From Phoenicimicrobium sp964438695 (lineage in GTDB: Bacteria; Atribacterota; Phoenicimicrobiia; Phoenicimicrobiales; Phoenicimicrobiaceae), in the NCBI GenBank assembly GCA_964438695.1, contig CAYTKP010000008.1, positions 1-28,124 of the forward strand: a stretch of DNA of 28,124 bases, read 5' to 3'. Position numbers and translations under genes: made by a program. Positions 1-5,991 of the stretch are shown in pieces. The notes under the pieces were generated by a model, which saw only the letters and a list, made by a program, of their open reading frames with translations, ran no database searches and had not been told where the DNA came from. Position 1 is the first letter of the stretch. Every line of letters starts with the position of its first letter.

Positions 1-53
1 ACCCGCGACCCTCGCCTTGGCAAGGCGATGCTCTACCACTGAGCTATTTCCGC
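1..53 (-). tRNA. tRNA-Gly (GCC), 3' part cut by window edge
   Basis: On the minus strand the sequence starts GCGGAAATAGCTCAG (5' end at 53). It continues through a D-arm, an anticodon stem GCCTTGCCAAGGC with anticodon GCC, and the start of the T-arm. The acceptor 3' strand and CCA lie outside the window. It is the last visible member of a four-tRNA cluster reading leftwards, so more tRNAs may follow beyond position 1. Confidence 0.93.
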
Positions 54-63
54 AAAATAAATT

Positions 64-139
64 TGGTGCCGAGACCCAGAATCGAACTGGGCACACGTGG
101 ATTTTCAGTCCACTGCTCTACCAACTGAGCTATCTCGGC
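64..139 (-). tRNA. tRNA-Phe (GAA)
   Basis: Complete 76-nt cloverleaf. The acceptor GCCGAGA (133-139) pairs with TCTCGGC (68-74), the discriminator is A and CCA is encoded (64-66). The anticodon loop CTGAAAA gives anticodon GAA, and the T-arm carries GTTCGATTC. It lies 10 bases from the neighbouring tRNA-Gly and is presumably cotranscribed with it. Confidence 0.96.
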
Positions 140-176
140 ATTTGTAAATCATCTTGCTAATTTTATTTAGTAGAAA

Positions 177-255
177 TGGCGGGGTCGACGAGATTTGAAC
201 TCGCGATCTCCTGCGTGACAGGCAGGCGTGTTAAACCAGGCTACACTACGACCCC
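177..255 (-). tRNA. tRNA-Asp (GTC)
   Basis: Complete tRNA with encoded CCA. The acceptor GGGGTCG (249-255) pairs with CGACCCC (181-187) and the discriminator is G, the usual one for Asp. The anticodon loop CTGTCAC gives GTC, and the T-loop is GTTCAAATC. An open frame on the plus strand across this gene and the next tRNA is only antisense tRNA sequence. Confidence 0.96.
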
Positions 256-285
256 TTATGCTCATATCTGTCTATTTATCAAAAA

Positions 286-361
286 TGGTAGGCGGAACAG
301 GGCTCGAACCTGTGACCCCTGGCTTGTAAAGCCAGTGCTCTCCCAACTGAGCTATCCGCCC
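286..361 (-). tRNA. tRNA-Val (TAC)
   Basis: Complete 76-nt tRNA with encoded CCA (286-288). The acceptor GGGCGGA (355-361) pairs with TCCGCCT through one G-U pair. The anticodon loop TTTACAA gives TAC, and the T-arm carries GTTCGAGCC. It is the first gene of the cluster, about 30 bases downstream of the -10 box at 391-396. Confidence 0.96.
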
Positions 362-390
362 ACTTATTTTAAGCTTTACTGGTAGAAGTT

Positions 391-419
391 ATTATAACAT
401 CTCTCTTTTTCTTTGTCTA
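391..419 (-). promoter_or_regulatory. Promoter of the tRNA cluster
   Basis: On the minus strand, TAGACA (414-419) and TATAAT (391-396) are separated by exactly 17 bases. That is close to the sigma70/sigmaA consensus. It points into tRNA-Val and the three tRNAs beyond it. Confidence 0.75.
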
Positions 420-479
420 TAACAATTTTAGCATAATATTTAGAAATTTTGCAAATATTAGTTTAACCAAAAACTTAAA

Positions 480-785
480 ACTTTTTATAGCGTATAGCGC
501 ACATCGTTTAGCATATAGTAATTTAGTGTCACATATTGCGTATTAGTTACCCAGTTACCGTGTTCACCATTTTACCAGTTGCTTTGAGATGATCTCTTCT
601 TCAACTTCTATCTCTTTCCTTAATTAAATAGTATCTACTCGATACTTATCTCTCAACGAGATACGATTCACGAGATACGAACTTTACTTTGTATTTTTCG
701 CTTTTCTCCATATACTATATACTAATTTAACTCCTAGTTCCTTCTTTCTTAACTACCCGCTATACGCTCTAGGCTATACGCTATT
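480..785. repeat. Intergenic island of short tandem words
   Basis: This is the bulk of the gene-free stretch between the tRNA promoter and ssb. It holds GCGTATAGCG-type words (488-520 and about 750-783), a doubled CGTATCTCGT-like word (seen on the minus strand around 635-680), and a segment reading GAAAAGCGAAAAATAC on the minus strand. Similar words recur near 10970, 23990 and 25200. I see no credible ORF and no clear rho-independent terminator for ssb. The origin of the island is unknown; it resembles decayed intergenic palindromic repeats. Confidence 0.6.
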
Positions 786-1232
786 TTAAAATGGAATATC
801 ATCTGATGCTGAAGTGTCATCACTTAATCCTTCTTCAGGGATATTCTCCTCACCTTCTACTGGATATTCTTCTGGGGCGATACTCGTATCTTTTATTAAA
901 TCTAAAAATTGAACAGTCCTGGCATTAATTTCATAAGAAACCCTTTTATTTCCATCTTTATCTTGCCAATTATTAGATCTTAATTCACCATTTATGGCTA
1001 CTCTTCTTCCTTTTTTTAAAAACTGCGAACAATTTTCTGCCTGTTTGCCCCAGGTTACCACATTTATAAAGAGAGTATCTTCTACATTATTTCCTTCCTG
1101 ATTTTTATAGGTCCTATTTATAGCTATGCCAAATTTACATACTCCTTTCCCGGAAGGGGTATATCTTAACTCTGGGTCTCTTGTCAATCTGCCAATTCCA
1201 ATAAAGTTATTTAGGTCACCAAAAGTAGCCAT
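786..1232 (-). CDS. ssb: Single-stranded DNA-binding protein
   Basis: The 148-residue product binds ssDNA during replication, repair and recombination. The N-terminal ~110 residues match the SSB OB-fold: an NNFIGIGRLTRDPELRYT start, then GKGVCKFGIAINR, and a VVTWGKQAENC segment. An acidic linker leads to the C-terminal DDIPF tip, the conserved peptide that recruits partner proteins. Length is normal for bacterial SSB. The ATG is preceded by a strong AAAGGAGG-type ribosome site. No rpsF or rpsR flanks it, so it is a stand-alone gene here. The upstream gap (1233-1385) contains a palindromic repeat. Confidence 0.97.
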   Translation of the reverse strand: MATFGDLNNFIGIGRLTRDPELRYTPSGKGVCKFGIAINRTYKNQEGNNVEDTLFINVVTWGKQAENCSQFLKKGRRVAINGELRSNNWQDKDGNKRVSYEINARTVQFLDLIKDTSIAPEEYPVEGEENIPEEGLSDDTSASDDIPF

Positions 1233-1289
1233 AAAATTTCCTCCTTTTTTTAAATTTAAACCTTACAGAATCTTCCAACCAGTCACATA

Positions 1290-1345
1290 ACCATTACCTA
1301 GTTAGTTGGTTTAATACAAATTCATCAACTAACTAACCAGATAGC
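1290..1345. repeat. Palindromic GTTAGTTGG-type repeat between leuS and ssb
   Basis: TAGTTAGTTG (1299-1308) is the exact reverse complement of CAACTAACTA (1326-1335), with a 17-base loop that ends in TTCAT. The TTCATCAACTA core recurs at 17763-17773, and TTCCTCAACTA occurs at 23918-23928. This looks like one dispersed intergenic palindrome family. Confidence 0.6.
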
Positions 1346-1385
1346 CAATAAACCAATAACCAAATATACTCTATGATATTTTTTA

Positions 1386-3881
1386 TTATTTTACCACAAT
1401 ATTTACCAATTTCCCAGAAACAGTAATAATCTTTACAATCTTCTTGCCTGCAATCTTTTCTTTAATCTTAGGCAGAGTAAGTGCTTCATTTTTTATTCTT
1501 TCATCATCATAAGAAGCGGGTACTAATATCCTTCCCCTTAACTTTCCATTTACCTGGATTACAATTAACTTTTCCTCTTCTTCTAATAATCTAACATCAT
1601 ATTTAAGCCAGGGTTGTAGGTAGATACTTTCTTTATACCCCATCTTCTGCCACAGTTCTTCCGAAAGGTGAGGAGTAATTGGAGATAACAGTCTTACTAC
1701 TGCTTCCAAAGCTTCCTTTAAAACCAAGATGTCACTTTTTTCAGAATATTTACCTTCTGAATCGAATTTGTATATTTCATTCACTAATTCCATAATCGCA
1801 CTAATGGCTGTATTAAAATGAAATCTCTCTTCAATATCTTCAGTAACTTTTTTTATAGTCTGATGGGTTTTTTGCCTTATTTTTTTTGCTTTGCTGCTTA
1901 TCTTTTCAAAAGAAATTTCTTTCTTCTCTTTCGTATCTTTGAAATATTCTAAATTGTTACAAATTAATCGCCAAACTCGATTTAAAAATCTTGATGCTCC
2001 TTCCATTCCTTTATCGGTCCACTCCATATCGGCTTCCGGGGGACCCGCAAACAACATCATTAATCTAATAGCATCAATCCCGTATTGGGTAAGTATTTCA
2101 CCAGGAGTAACTACATTGCCTTTCGACTTAGACATAGCTGTCCCATCTTTACAGACCATTCCCTGAGTGAAAAGTCTTTTAAAGGGTTCTTTAAAATTAA
2201 CAAAACCCATATCATACAGAGCTTTAGTGAAAAAACGCGAATACAGAAGGTGTAATATAGCGTGCTCTACTCCGCCAATATACTGATCCACTGGCATCCA
2301 ATAACTTAATTTTTCAGTATCAAAAGGAGCAGTGTTAATTTGAGGAGAACAAAATCTAAAGTAATACCAGGAAGAACAAACAAAAGTATCCATGGTATCT
2401 GTTTCTCTCCTAGATTTTTTACCACATTTAGGGCAAATTGTATTAACAAAATCCTCACTACTTGCCAGTGGCGACATCCCTTTAGGTTTAAAGTCAATAT
2501 CTTCCGGAAGTACGACTGGTAAGTCATCTTCGGGTACAGGAACTATTCCACAATCAGGACAATAAATTATGGGAATAGGAGCTCCCCAATAACGCTGCCG
2601 AGAGATAAGCCAATCTCTTAATCTATAATTAACTTCTCTCTTTCCTATACCTTCTTTAACCAAATAATCTATTATCTTCTCTAATGCATCAGTGCTGGAC
2701 AAACCATTGAATTGATCGGAATTAACCATAACCCCTTCTCCTTCAAAAGCCATTTCTATCGGGTTAGGTAAAATCTCATTACCGCTTGGTTGAATAACTA
2801 CCTTAATAGGAAGATTGTATTTTTTTGCAAATTCAAAATCCCTCTGATCATGTGCTGGAACCGCCATTACTGCACCAGTCCCATATTCCATTAATACATA
2901 ATTGGCTACCCAAATAGGAATTTCCTCATTATTTATGGGATTTATTACATATTTACCTGTGAAACGTCCTCTTTTCTCTAGGGTAGTTGATATCCTTTCT
3001 ATTGCACTTTCTTTACTTACCTCTTTTATAAAATTTTGAACCTCTTTTTTATAGGGCGAGTCTTTTATTATCTCTTCTACTAAAGGGTGTTCAGGAGATA
3101 ATAAAAAATAAGTTACCCCGTATAGAGTATCAGGTCGAGTTGTATAAACCGGAATAGTCTTATTACTTCCTTTTATGGTAAATTCAATCCTTGCACCTTC
3201 ACTTCTTCCAATCCAATTCTCTTGCATAGTTAATACTTTTTTGGGCCATTCTTCTAATAATTCCATATCATCAAGTAATCTCTGGGCATATTCTGTAATT
3301 TTAAAAAACCATTGAGATAACTCTTTTTTAACAACTTCAGAATCACACCTCCAGCATTTTCCGTCTATCACTTGTTCATTAGCTAACACTACATTACAAG
3401 AAGGACACCAATTTACTACTGCTTTTTTCTTATAAGCTAACCCCTTTTTATATAATTGCAAAAACATCCACTGAGTCCACTTATAGTAATCCGGATTGCA
3501 AGTAGCTATTTCTCTCTCCCAATCATAACTAATGCCCATATTAATAAGAGTATTCTTCATTTTTTGAATATTATTTTTAGTCCAGATTGCAGGATGAATA
3601 TTATTTTTTATTGCAGCATTCTCCGCAGGTAAGCCAAAAGCATCCCAACCCATAGGATGTAAAACGTTATATCCCTGAGAATGTTTGTATCTAGCTACTA
3701 CATCACCGATAACATAATTCTTCACATGCCCCATATGGGGTTCTCCGGAAGGATAGGGAAACATTTCTAAAACATAATATTTAGGTTTTTTAAAATCAAC
3801 GTAAGATTTAAAAAAATTATTTTTTGTCCAATACTCTTGCCATTTTTTTTCAACTTCAGTAAAATTATATTTCTCTTCCAT
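1386..3881 (-). CDS. leuS: Leucyl-tRNA synthetase
   Basis: This 831-residue class I aminoacyl-tRNA synthetase charges tRNA-Leu. It has the HIGH motif as HMGH (49-52) after PYPSGEP. A zinc-type CPSC...CWRC region follows, then the CP1 editing domain with TTRPDTLYG and the GTGAVMAVPAHD segment. A second CPDC...CPKC knuckle precedes WYYFRF. The KMSKS loop reads AMSKS (582-586), so the first lysine of the motif is replaced. An anticodon-binding helical domain and the C-terminal LeuRS domain (IVIQVNGKLRG) complete the protein. Length is typical of the bacterial single-chain enzyme. The ATG has an AAGGAGG site 10 bases upstream and lies directly behind the T-box terminator, so expression should respond to uncharged tRNA-Leu. 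Confidence 0.98.
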   Translation of the reverse strand: MEEKYNFTEVEKKWQEYWTKNNFFKSYVDFKKPKYYVLEMFPYPSGEPHMGHVKNYVIGDVVARYKHSQGYNVLHPMGWDAFGLPAENAAIKNNIHPAIWTKNNIQKMKNTLINMGISYDWEREIATCNPDYYKWTQWMFLQLYKKGLAYKKKAVVNWCPSCNVVLANEQVIDGKCWRCDSEVVKKELSQWFFKITEYAQRLLDDMELLEEWPKKVLTMQENWIGRSEGARIEFTIKGSNKTIPVYTTRPDTLYGVTYFLLSPEHPLVEEIIKDSPYKKEVQNFIKEVSKESAIERISTTLEKRGRFTGKYVINPINNEEIPIWVANYVLMEYGTGAVMAVPAHDQRDFEFAKKYNLPIKVVIQPSGNEILPNPIEMAFEGEGVMVNSDQFNGLSSTDALEKIIDYLVKEGIGKREVNYRLRDWLISRQRYWGAPIPIIYCPDCGIVPVPEDDLPVVLPEDIDFKPKGMSPLASSEDFVNTICPKCGKKSRRETDTMDTFVCSSWYYFRFCSPQINTAPFDTEKLSYWMPVDQYIGGVEHAILHLLYSRFFTKALYDMGFVNFKEPFKRLFTQGMVCKDGTAMSKSKGNVVTPGEILTQYGIDAIRLMMLFAGPPEADMEWTDKGMEGASRFLNRVWRLICNNLEYFKDTKEKKEISFEKISSKAKKIRQKTHQTIKKVTEDIEERFHFNTAISAIMELVNEIYKFDSEGKYSEKSDILVLKEALEAVVRLLSPITPHLSEELWQKMGYKESIYLQPWLKYDVRLLEEEEKLIVIQVNGKLRGRILVPASYDDERIKNEALTLPKIKEKIAGKKIVKIITVSGKLVNIVVK

Positions 3882-3904
3882 CTTAGATATTCCTCCTTAA
3901 ACGT

Positions 3905-3953
3905 AAAAATCTCGCCTCTGGCAATTATGTTAAATTACAAGGGACGAGATTTT
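3905..3953 (-). terminator. T-box-controlled intrinsic terminator before leuS
   Basis: On the minus strand, AAAATCTCG (3945-3953) pairs with CGAGATTTT (starting at 3914) and is followed by a run of U. The 5' arm overlaps the 3' arm of the antiterminator (TCGTCCCTT). The two folds are therefore mutually exclusive, as expected for a transcriptional T-box. Confidence 0.8.
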
Positions 3954-4000
3954 CCCGTGGTACCACCCTTTTTTAGCAGATATTTTTATATATTATAAAT

Positions 4001-4076
4001 TGGTGGAGCTGGCGGGAATCGAACCCGCGACCTCCTCCACGCCAAGGAGGCGCGCTCCCGACTGCGCTACAGCCCC
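4001..4076 (-). tRNA. tRNA-Ala (GGC) inside the leuS leader
   Basis: Complete 76-nt tRNA with encoded CCA (4001-4003). The acceptor GGGGCTG (4070-4076) pairs with CAGCTCC, with one G-U pair. The anticodon stem CCTCC/GGAGG encloses TTGGCGT with anticodon GGC, and the T-arm is GGTTCGATTC. It begins 2 bases after the Stem III-like hairpin and ends about 30 bases before the T-box. No good promoter of its own is visible (TATACA sits too close to the 5' end), so it is probably transcribed from the leuS promoter at 4265-4293. Confidence 0.96.
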
Positions 4077-4264
4077 ACATTGTATAATCTACTCTTATTA
4101 AACAATTAACGCTTGCTAACGTTATAAGCTACTTTGTATTTCGCTTATAAAACTTGAAGGCGAGTTTTCAGGCTTTTTATCAGTTTTCACCAAAATACTG
4201 ATTCTCTTTTAAATATTTACCTTTTACTCCTTCGCTTAGTCTTTCATTTATTTAATTCGTTTTA

Positions 4265-4293
4265 AGTATAATTGAAAAAAAAATAAAAGTCAA
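4265..4293 (-). promoter_or_regulatory. Promoter of the tRNA-Ala / leuS transcript
   Basis: On the minus strand, TTGACT (4288-4293) and TATACT (4265-4270) have an exact 17-base spacer. Transcription would begin near 4258, about 20 bases before Stem I. Confidence 0.82.
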
Positions 4294-4295
4294 TA

Positions 4296-4439
4296 CTATG
4301 TTTGAGTCCAATACATTTGCACCATTTCTGCATCTCTGTTATTTAACTTACTACAATATTCAATAGAGGTCAAAAGATTCAGACTCCTCTGATAATCTTG
4401 ATGTAAAATCCTATAGTAACTTGTTAACCAAATAAGTAA
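4296..4439 (-). pseudogene. Possible C-terminal gene remnant (FCD/GntR-like)
   Basis: A frame open from 4439 to a TAG at 4296-4298 has protein-like composition (…HQDYQRSLNLL… and …NNRDAEMVQMYW…) but no start codon at its head. It begins just after tandem GTTAGTTACT-type words that carry an in-frame stop. The spacing of a histidine-rich start and an RDAE motif is reminiscent of the C-terminal helix of FCD-domain GntR regulators. That likeness is weak and from memory. It may be a remnant cut off by repeat spread, or chance. Confidence 0.3.
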
Positions 4440-4519
4440 CTAACTATTTAACCAATACTGACGACTATTCACTTCCCCGTTTTCACAAGGACAAGAATCA
4501 CTAACTGCTAATTTAATTG

Positions 4520-5404
4520 CTAGATCAGGAGATTGGTAAGTAAAATTACTTCGATATCTACAAGGCCACCTTTGATTACGATATCTAATCCTGCATCTCT
4601 CTTGCCATATTCAGGGCTAATATAAGTCTGCTCGTCCACTTTTGTAAAATTTTTAATATCCAATTTTTTAGTGGGAAAACCTTTAATTGCCATCTTTGTC
4701 CCCATAGTTGAAGGAATTTTTAAAATAACTTTGGCCATGCCTACCTCAATATTTACTTTAGATTTTTTAGCCAGGTTACCTGTAAAATCAAAGGTATAAC
4801 TCCCTGCGCCTCCAGTAAAATTCATTTCATCAAAATTTGCATTAGCTAGGCCAATTATTTTTACTGTAGAGGCACCAGTCTTAATATTGATATTTTTCAG
4901 ATCTACTAAATTCGGTTTATTAAATATAATGTTGGTTTGACTCGCCCCTGAATTGAGATAAAAATTCTCTATCCTTAAGTTAGTTAAATCAATATTACCA
5001 TTATAGGTTGCACTATAAATATATAATTGCAAGGGGATATTAGAAGGTAATTTCAAACTCCATATATTTTTATAAGGCCAGGGCAAGGAAATTTCTTTTT
5101 TAATGCTTTGCGATAAATTTAAAACACCCACTTCGCCTAAAACTTCATAATCGATATGAGGCTTTAGAATACTATTTTCATATTGAAAATCACCTTCAAA
5201 AAAATCTTCCTTCCCGGATGTCAAGTCTAATCTTCCAGCTCCAAATTTTATTCTCACTTTTAATGAATCAACTTCTCCTAAAGGAATTACCTTTTTCTCC
5301 CCAGTTACTTCATCTGCATTTGCATTTGACTCATAAGCAATAAATGAAAAAACAAGGAAAAATAGAATCAATAAAATAATTCTTTTTTTAGTTTGCGATT
5401 TCAA
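4520..5404 (-). CDS. Exported toast_rack/DUF2154-like protein
   Basis: The function is unknown. The frame opens at a TTG at 5422, but a GGGGTG ribosome site 5-6 bases before the TTG at 5404 favours a 294-residue protein starting MKSQTKKR. That gives a classical signal peptide: KKR, then about 16 hydrophobic residues (IILLILFFLVFSFIAY), then ESNANA before DE as the likely signal-peptidase cut. The mature part is a beta-rich repeat protein. Its opening resembles the toast_rack domain of LiaF-like proteins (LKVRIKFGAGRLDLTSG, then a YENSILKPHIDYE segment). Later strands repeat GASQTNI, GASTVKI, GGAGSYTF and GMAKVILKIP, typical of a stacked beta fold. It probably acts at the cell surface. The gene is monocistronic, with its own promoter at 5451-5478. 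Confidence 0.75.
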   Translation of the reverse strand: MKSQTKKRIILLILFFLVFSFIAYESNANADEVTGEKKVIPLGEVDSLKVRIKFGAGRLDLTSGKEDFFEGDFQYENSILKPHIDYEVLGEVGVLNLSQSIKKEISLPWPYKNIWSLKLPSNIPLQLYIYSATYNGNIDLTNLRIENFYLNSGASQTNIIFNKPNLVDLKNINIKTGASTVKIIGLANANFDEMNFTGGAGSYTFDFTGNLAKKSKVNIEVGMAKVILKIPSTMGTKMAIKGFPTKKLDIKNFTKVDEQTYISPEYGKRDAGLDIVIKGGLVDIEVILLTNLLI

Positions 5405-5450
5405 ATTAATCACCCCGACCAAATTAATCGGCTAAATTTATATATTTTTA

Positions 5451-5478
5451 ATTATAATATACTTTAGAAAATTATAAA
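5451..5478 (-). promoter_or_regulatory. Probable promoter of the exported toast_rack-like gene
   Basis: On the minus strand a perfect TATAAT (5451-5456) follows a weak TTTATA (5473-5478) with 16 bases between. It lies about 45 bases upstream of the preferred TTG start. Confidence 0.5.
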
Positions 5479-5493
5479 AACATCTTTTAAACC

Positions 5494-5527
5494 AGAAGGT
5501 CAGGGGAGTTTCTCCCCTGAGACTTCT
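5494..5527. repeat. Strong hairpin in intergenic space
   Basis: TCAGGGGAG (5500-5508) and CTCCCCTGA (5512-5520) form a perfect 9-bp stem with a 3-base loop. An outer AGAAG/CTTCT stem extends it. It is unusually GC-rich for this sequence. No U-run follows on either strand, so it is not an obvious intrinsic terminator. The rest of 5528-5656 shows nothing else I can name. Confidence 0.55.
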
Positions 5528-5656
5528 CTACCACTTTGGTTATTTCTTTTCGATTTTACCTATAACTTTTCCTTAAGGCTTACAAATTGGTTAAAATCTA
5601 TTTTTTATTCAAAAAATTATTTTATAGTTTCGGAATTTTTGCATTCCACTACTATG

Positions 5657-5704
5657 AAATAAAGTGCAGGATAAGTTCATAACTCCTTCACCCTGCACTT
5701 ATTT
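5657..5704 (-). terminator. Long-stem hairpin, possible terminator of the 29-residue gene
   Basis: On the minus strand AAATAAGTGCAGG pairs with CCTGCACTTTATTT, about 13 bp with one bulge and a loop of about 21 bases. It lies about 50 bases downstream of the small ORF stop. The 3' side is T-rich (CTTTATTT) but not a pure U-run, so the terminator role is tentative. Confidence 0.45.
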
Positions 5705-5756
5705 AAATATAAAATATTTCTTATAATTCTTTTTACAATATTACTATTATATTCTA

Positions 5757-5846
5757 TTATTCTCCTCCAAAGTACCAAATTAAATACGCTACCGCAGCAA
5801 TAATCGCCGCCCACCAATACCAAGCTAAATCTGATAACCAATCCAT
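5757..5846 (-). CDS. 29-residue tryptophan-rich single-pass membrane peptide
   Basis: This ORF (ATG 5844-5846, TAA 5757-5759) is preceded by AAAAGGAGGTGTAAGAT, a near-perfect ribosome site 7 bases before the ATG. The peptide starts MDWLSDLAWYWW, runs through an alanine/isoleucine/valine core (AAIIAAVAYLIWYF) and ends GGE. It contains five tryptophans in 29 residues. It is predicted to be a small inner-membrane peptide with one transmembrane helix. I do not recognise the family. It lies between the EF-G paralogue (145 bases upstream in its own direction) and the exported protein. A dedicated ribosome site and a downstream hairpin argue that it is expressed. Small toxin-like, regulatory or transporter-accessory roles are all possible. 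Confidence 0.62.
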   Translation of the reverse strand: MDWLSDLAWYWWAAIIAAVAYLIWYFGGE

Positions 5847-5991
5847 ATATCTTACACCTCCTTTTCTATTTATATTTTATTAGTCAAACCAATATATTAT
5901 TGAGTTTCATTTAACATATTCTAGATCTAATTAAAAAATCCTTCTTTTTTTAAAATTTTTTTTAAAATTTTCCCCTTTTATAAATTGTTGG

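Larger units (their letters stand above)
3905..4240 (-). promoter_or_regulatory. T-box riboswitch leader of leuS, interrupted by tRNA-Ala
   Basis: Read on the minus strand. Stem I spans about 4150-4240: base helix GAAGG/CCTTC, the AGTA motif just inside it, AGAGA, an apical ATCAGT/ACTGAT hairpin containing GGTGAA, and an unpaired CTC (Leu) specifier at 4162-4164. Next come an ATAAGC/GCTTAT hairpin (Stem II-like), TAACG/CGTTA (IIA-like), and a 10-bp hairpin with one mismatch, ATTGTTTAAT/ATTATACAAT, ending at 4079 (Stem III-like). After the tRNA gene, the T-box AAGGGTGGTACC (3959-3970) presents the UGGU bulge that suits the discriminator A of tRNA-Leu. The motifs are seen directly. Ligand identity is inferred from the CUC specifier and the leuS gene. 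An Ala GCC reading is possible but would use paired bases. Confidence 0.85.

Noticed and set aside
176..385. 69-codon plus-strand ORF
   Set aside because: It is the antisense of the tRNA-Asp and tRNA-Val genes; no ribosome site and no protein-like pattern.
480..785. Origin of replication or iteron array from repeated GCGTATAGCG words
   Set aside because: No DnaA-box cluster, no rep/dnaA/parA gene, and the same words occur in several ordinary gaps.
4081..4100. Own promoter for tRNA-Ala (TATACA just upstream)
   Set aside because: The box ends 4-5 bases from the tRNA 5' end, the -35 spacing is poor, and the bases are explained by the Stem III-like hairpin.
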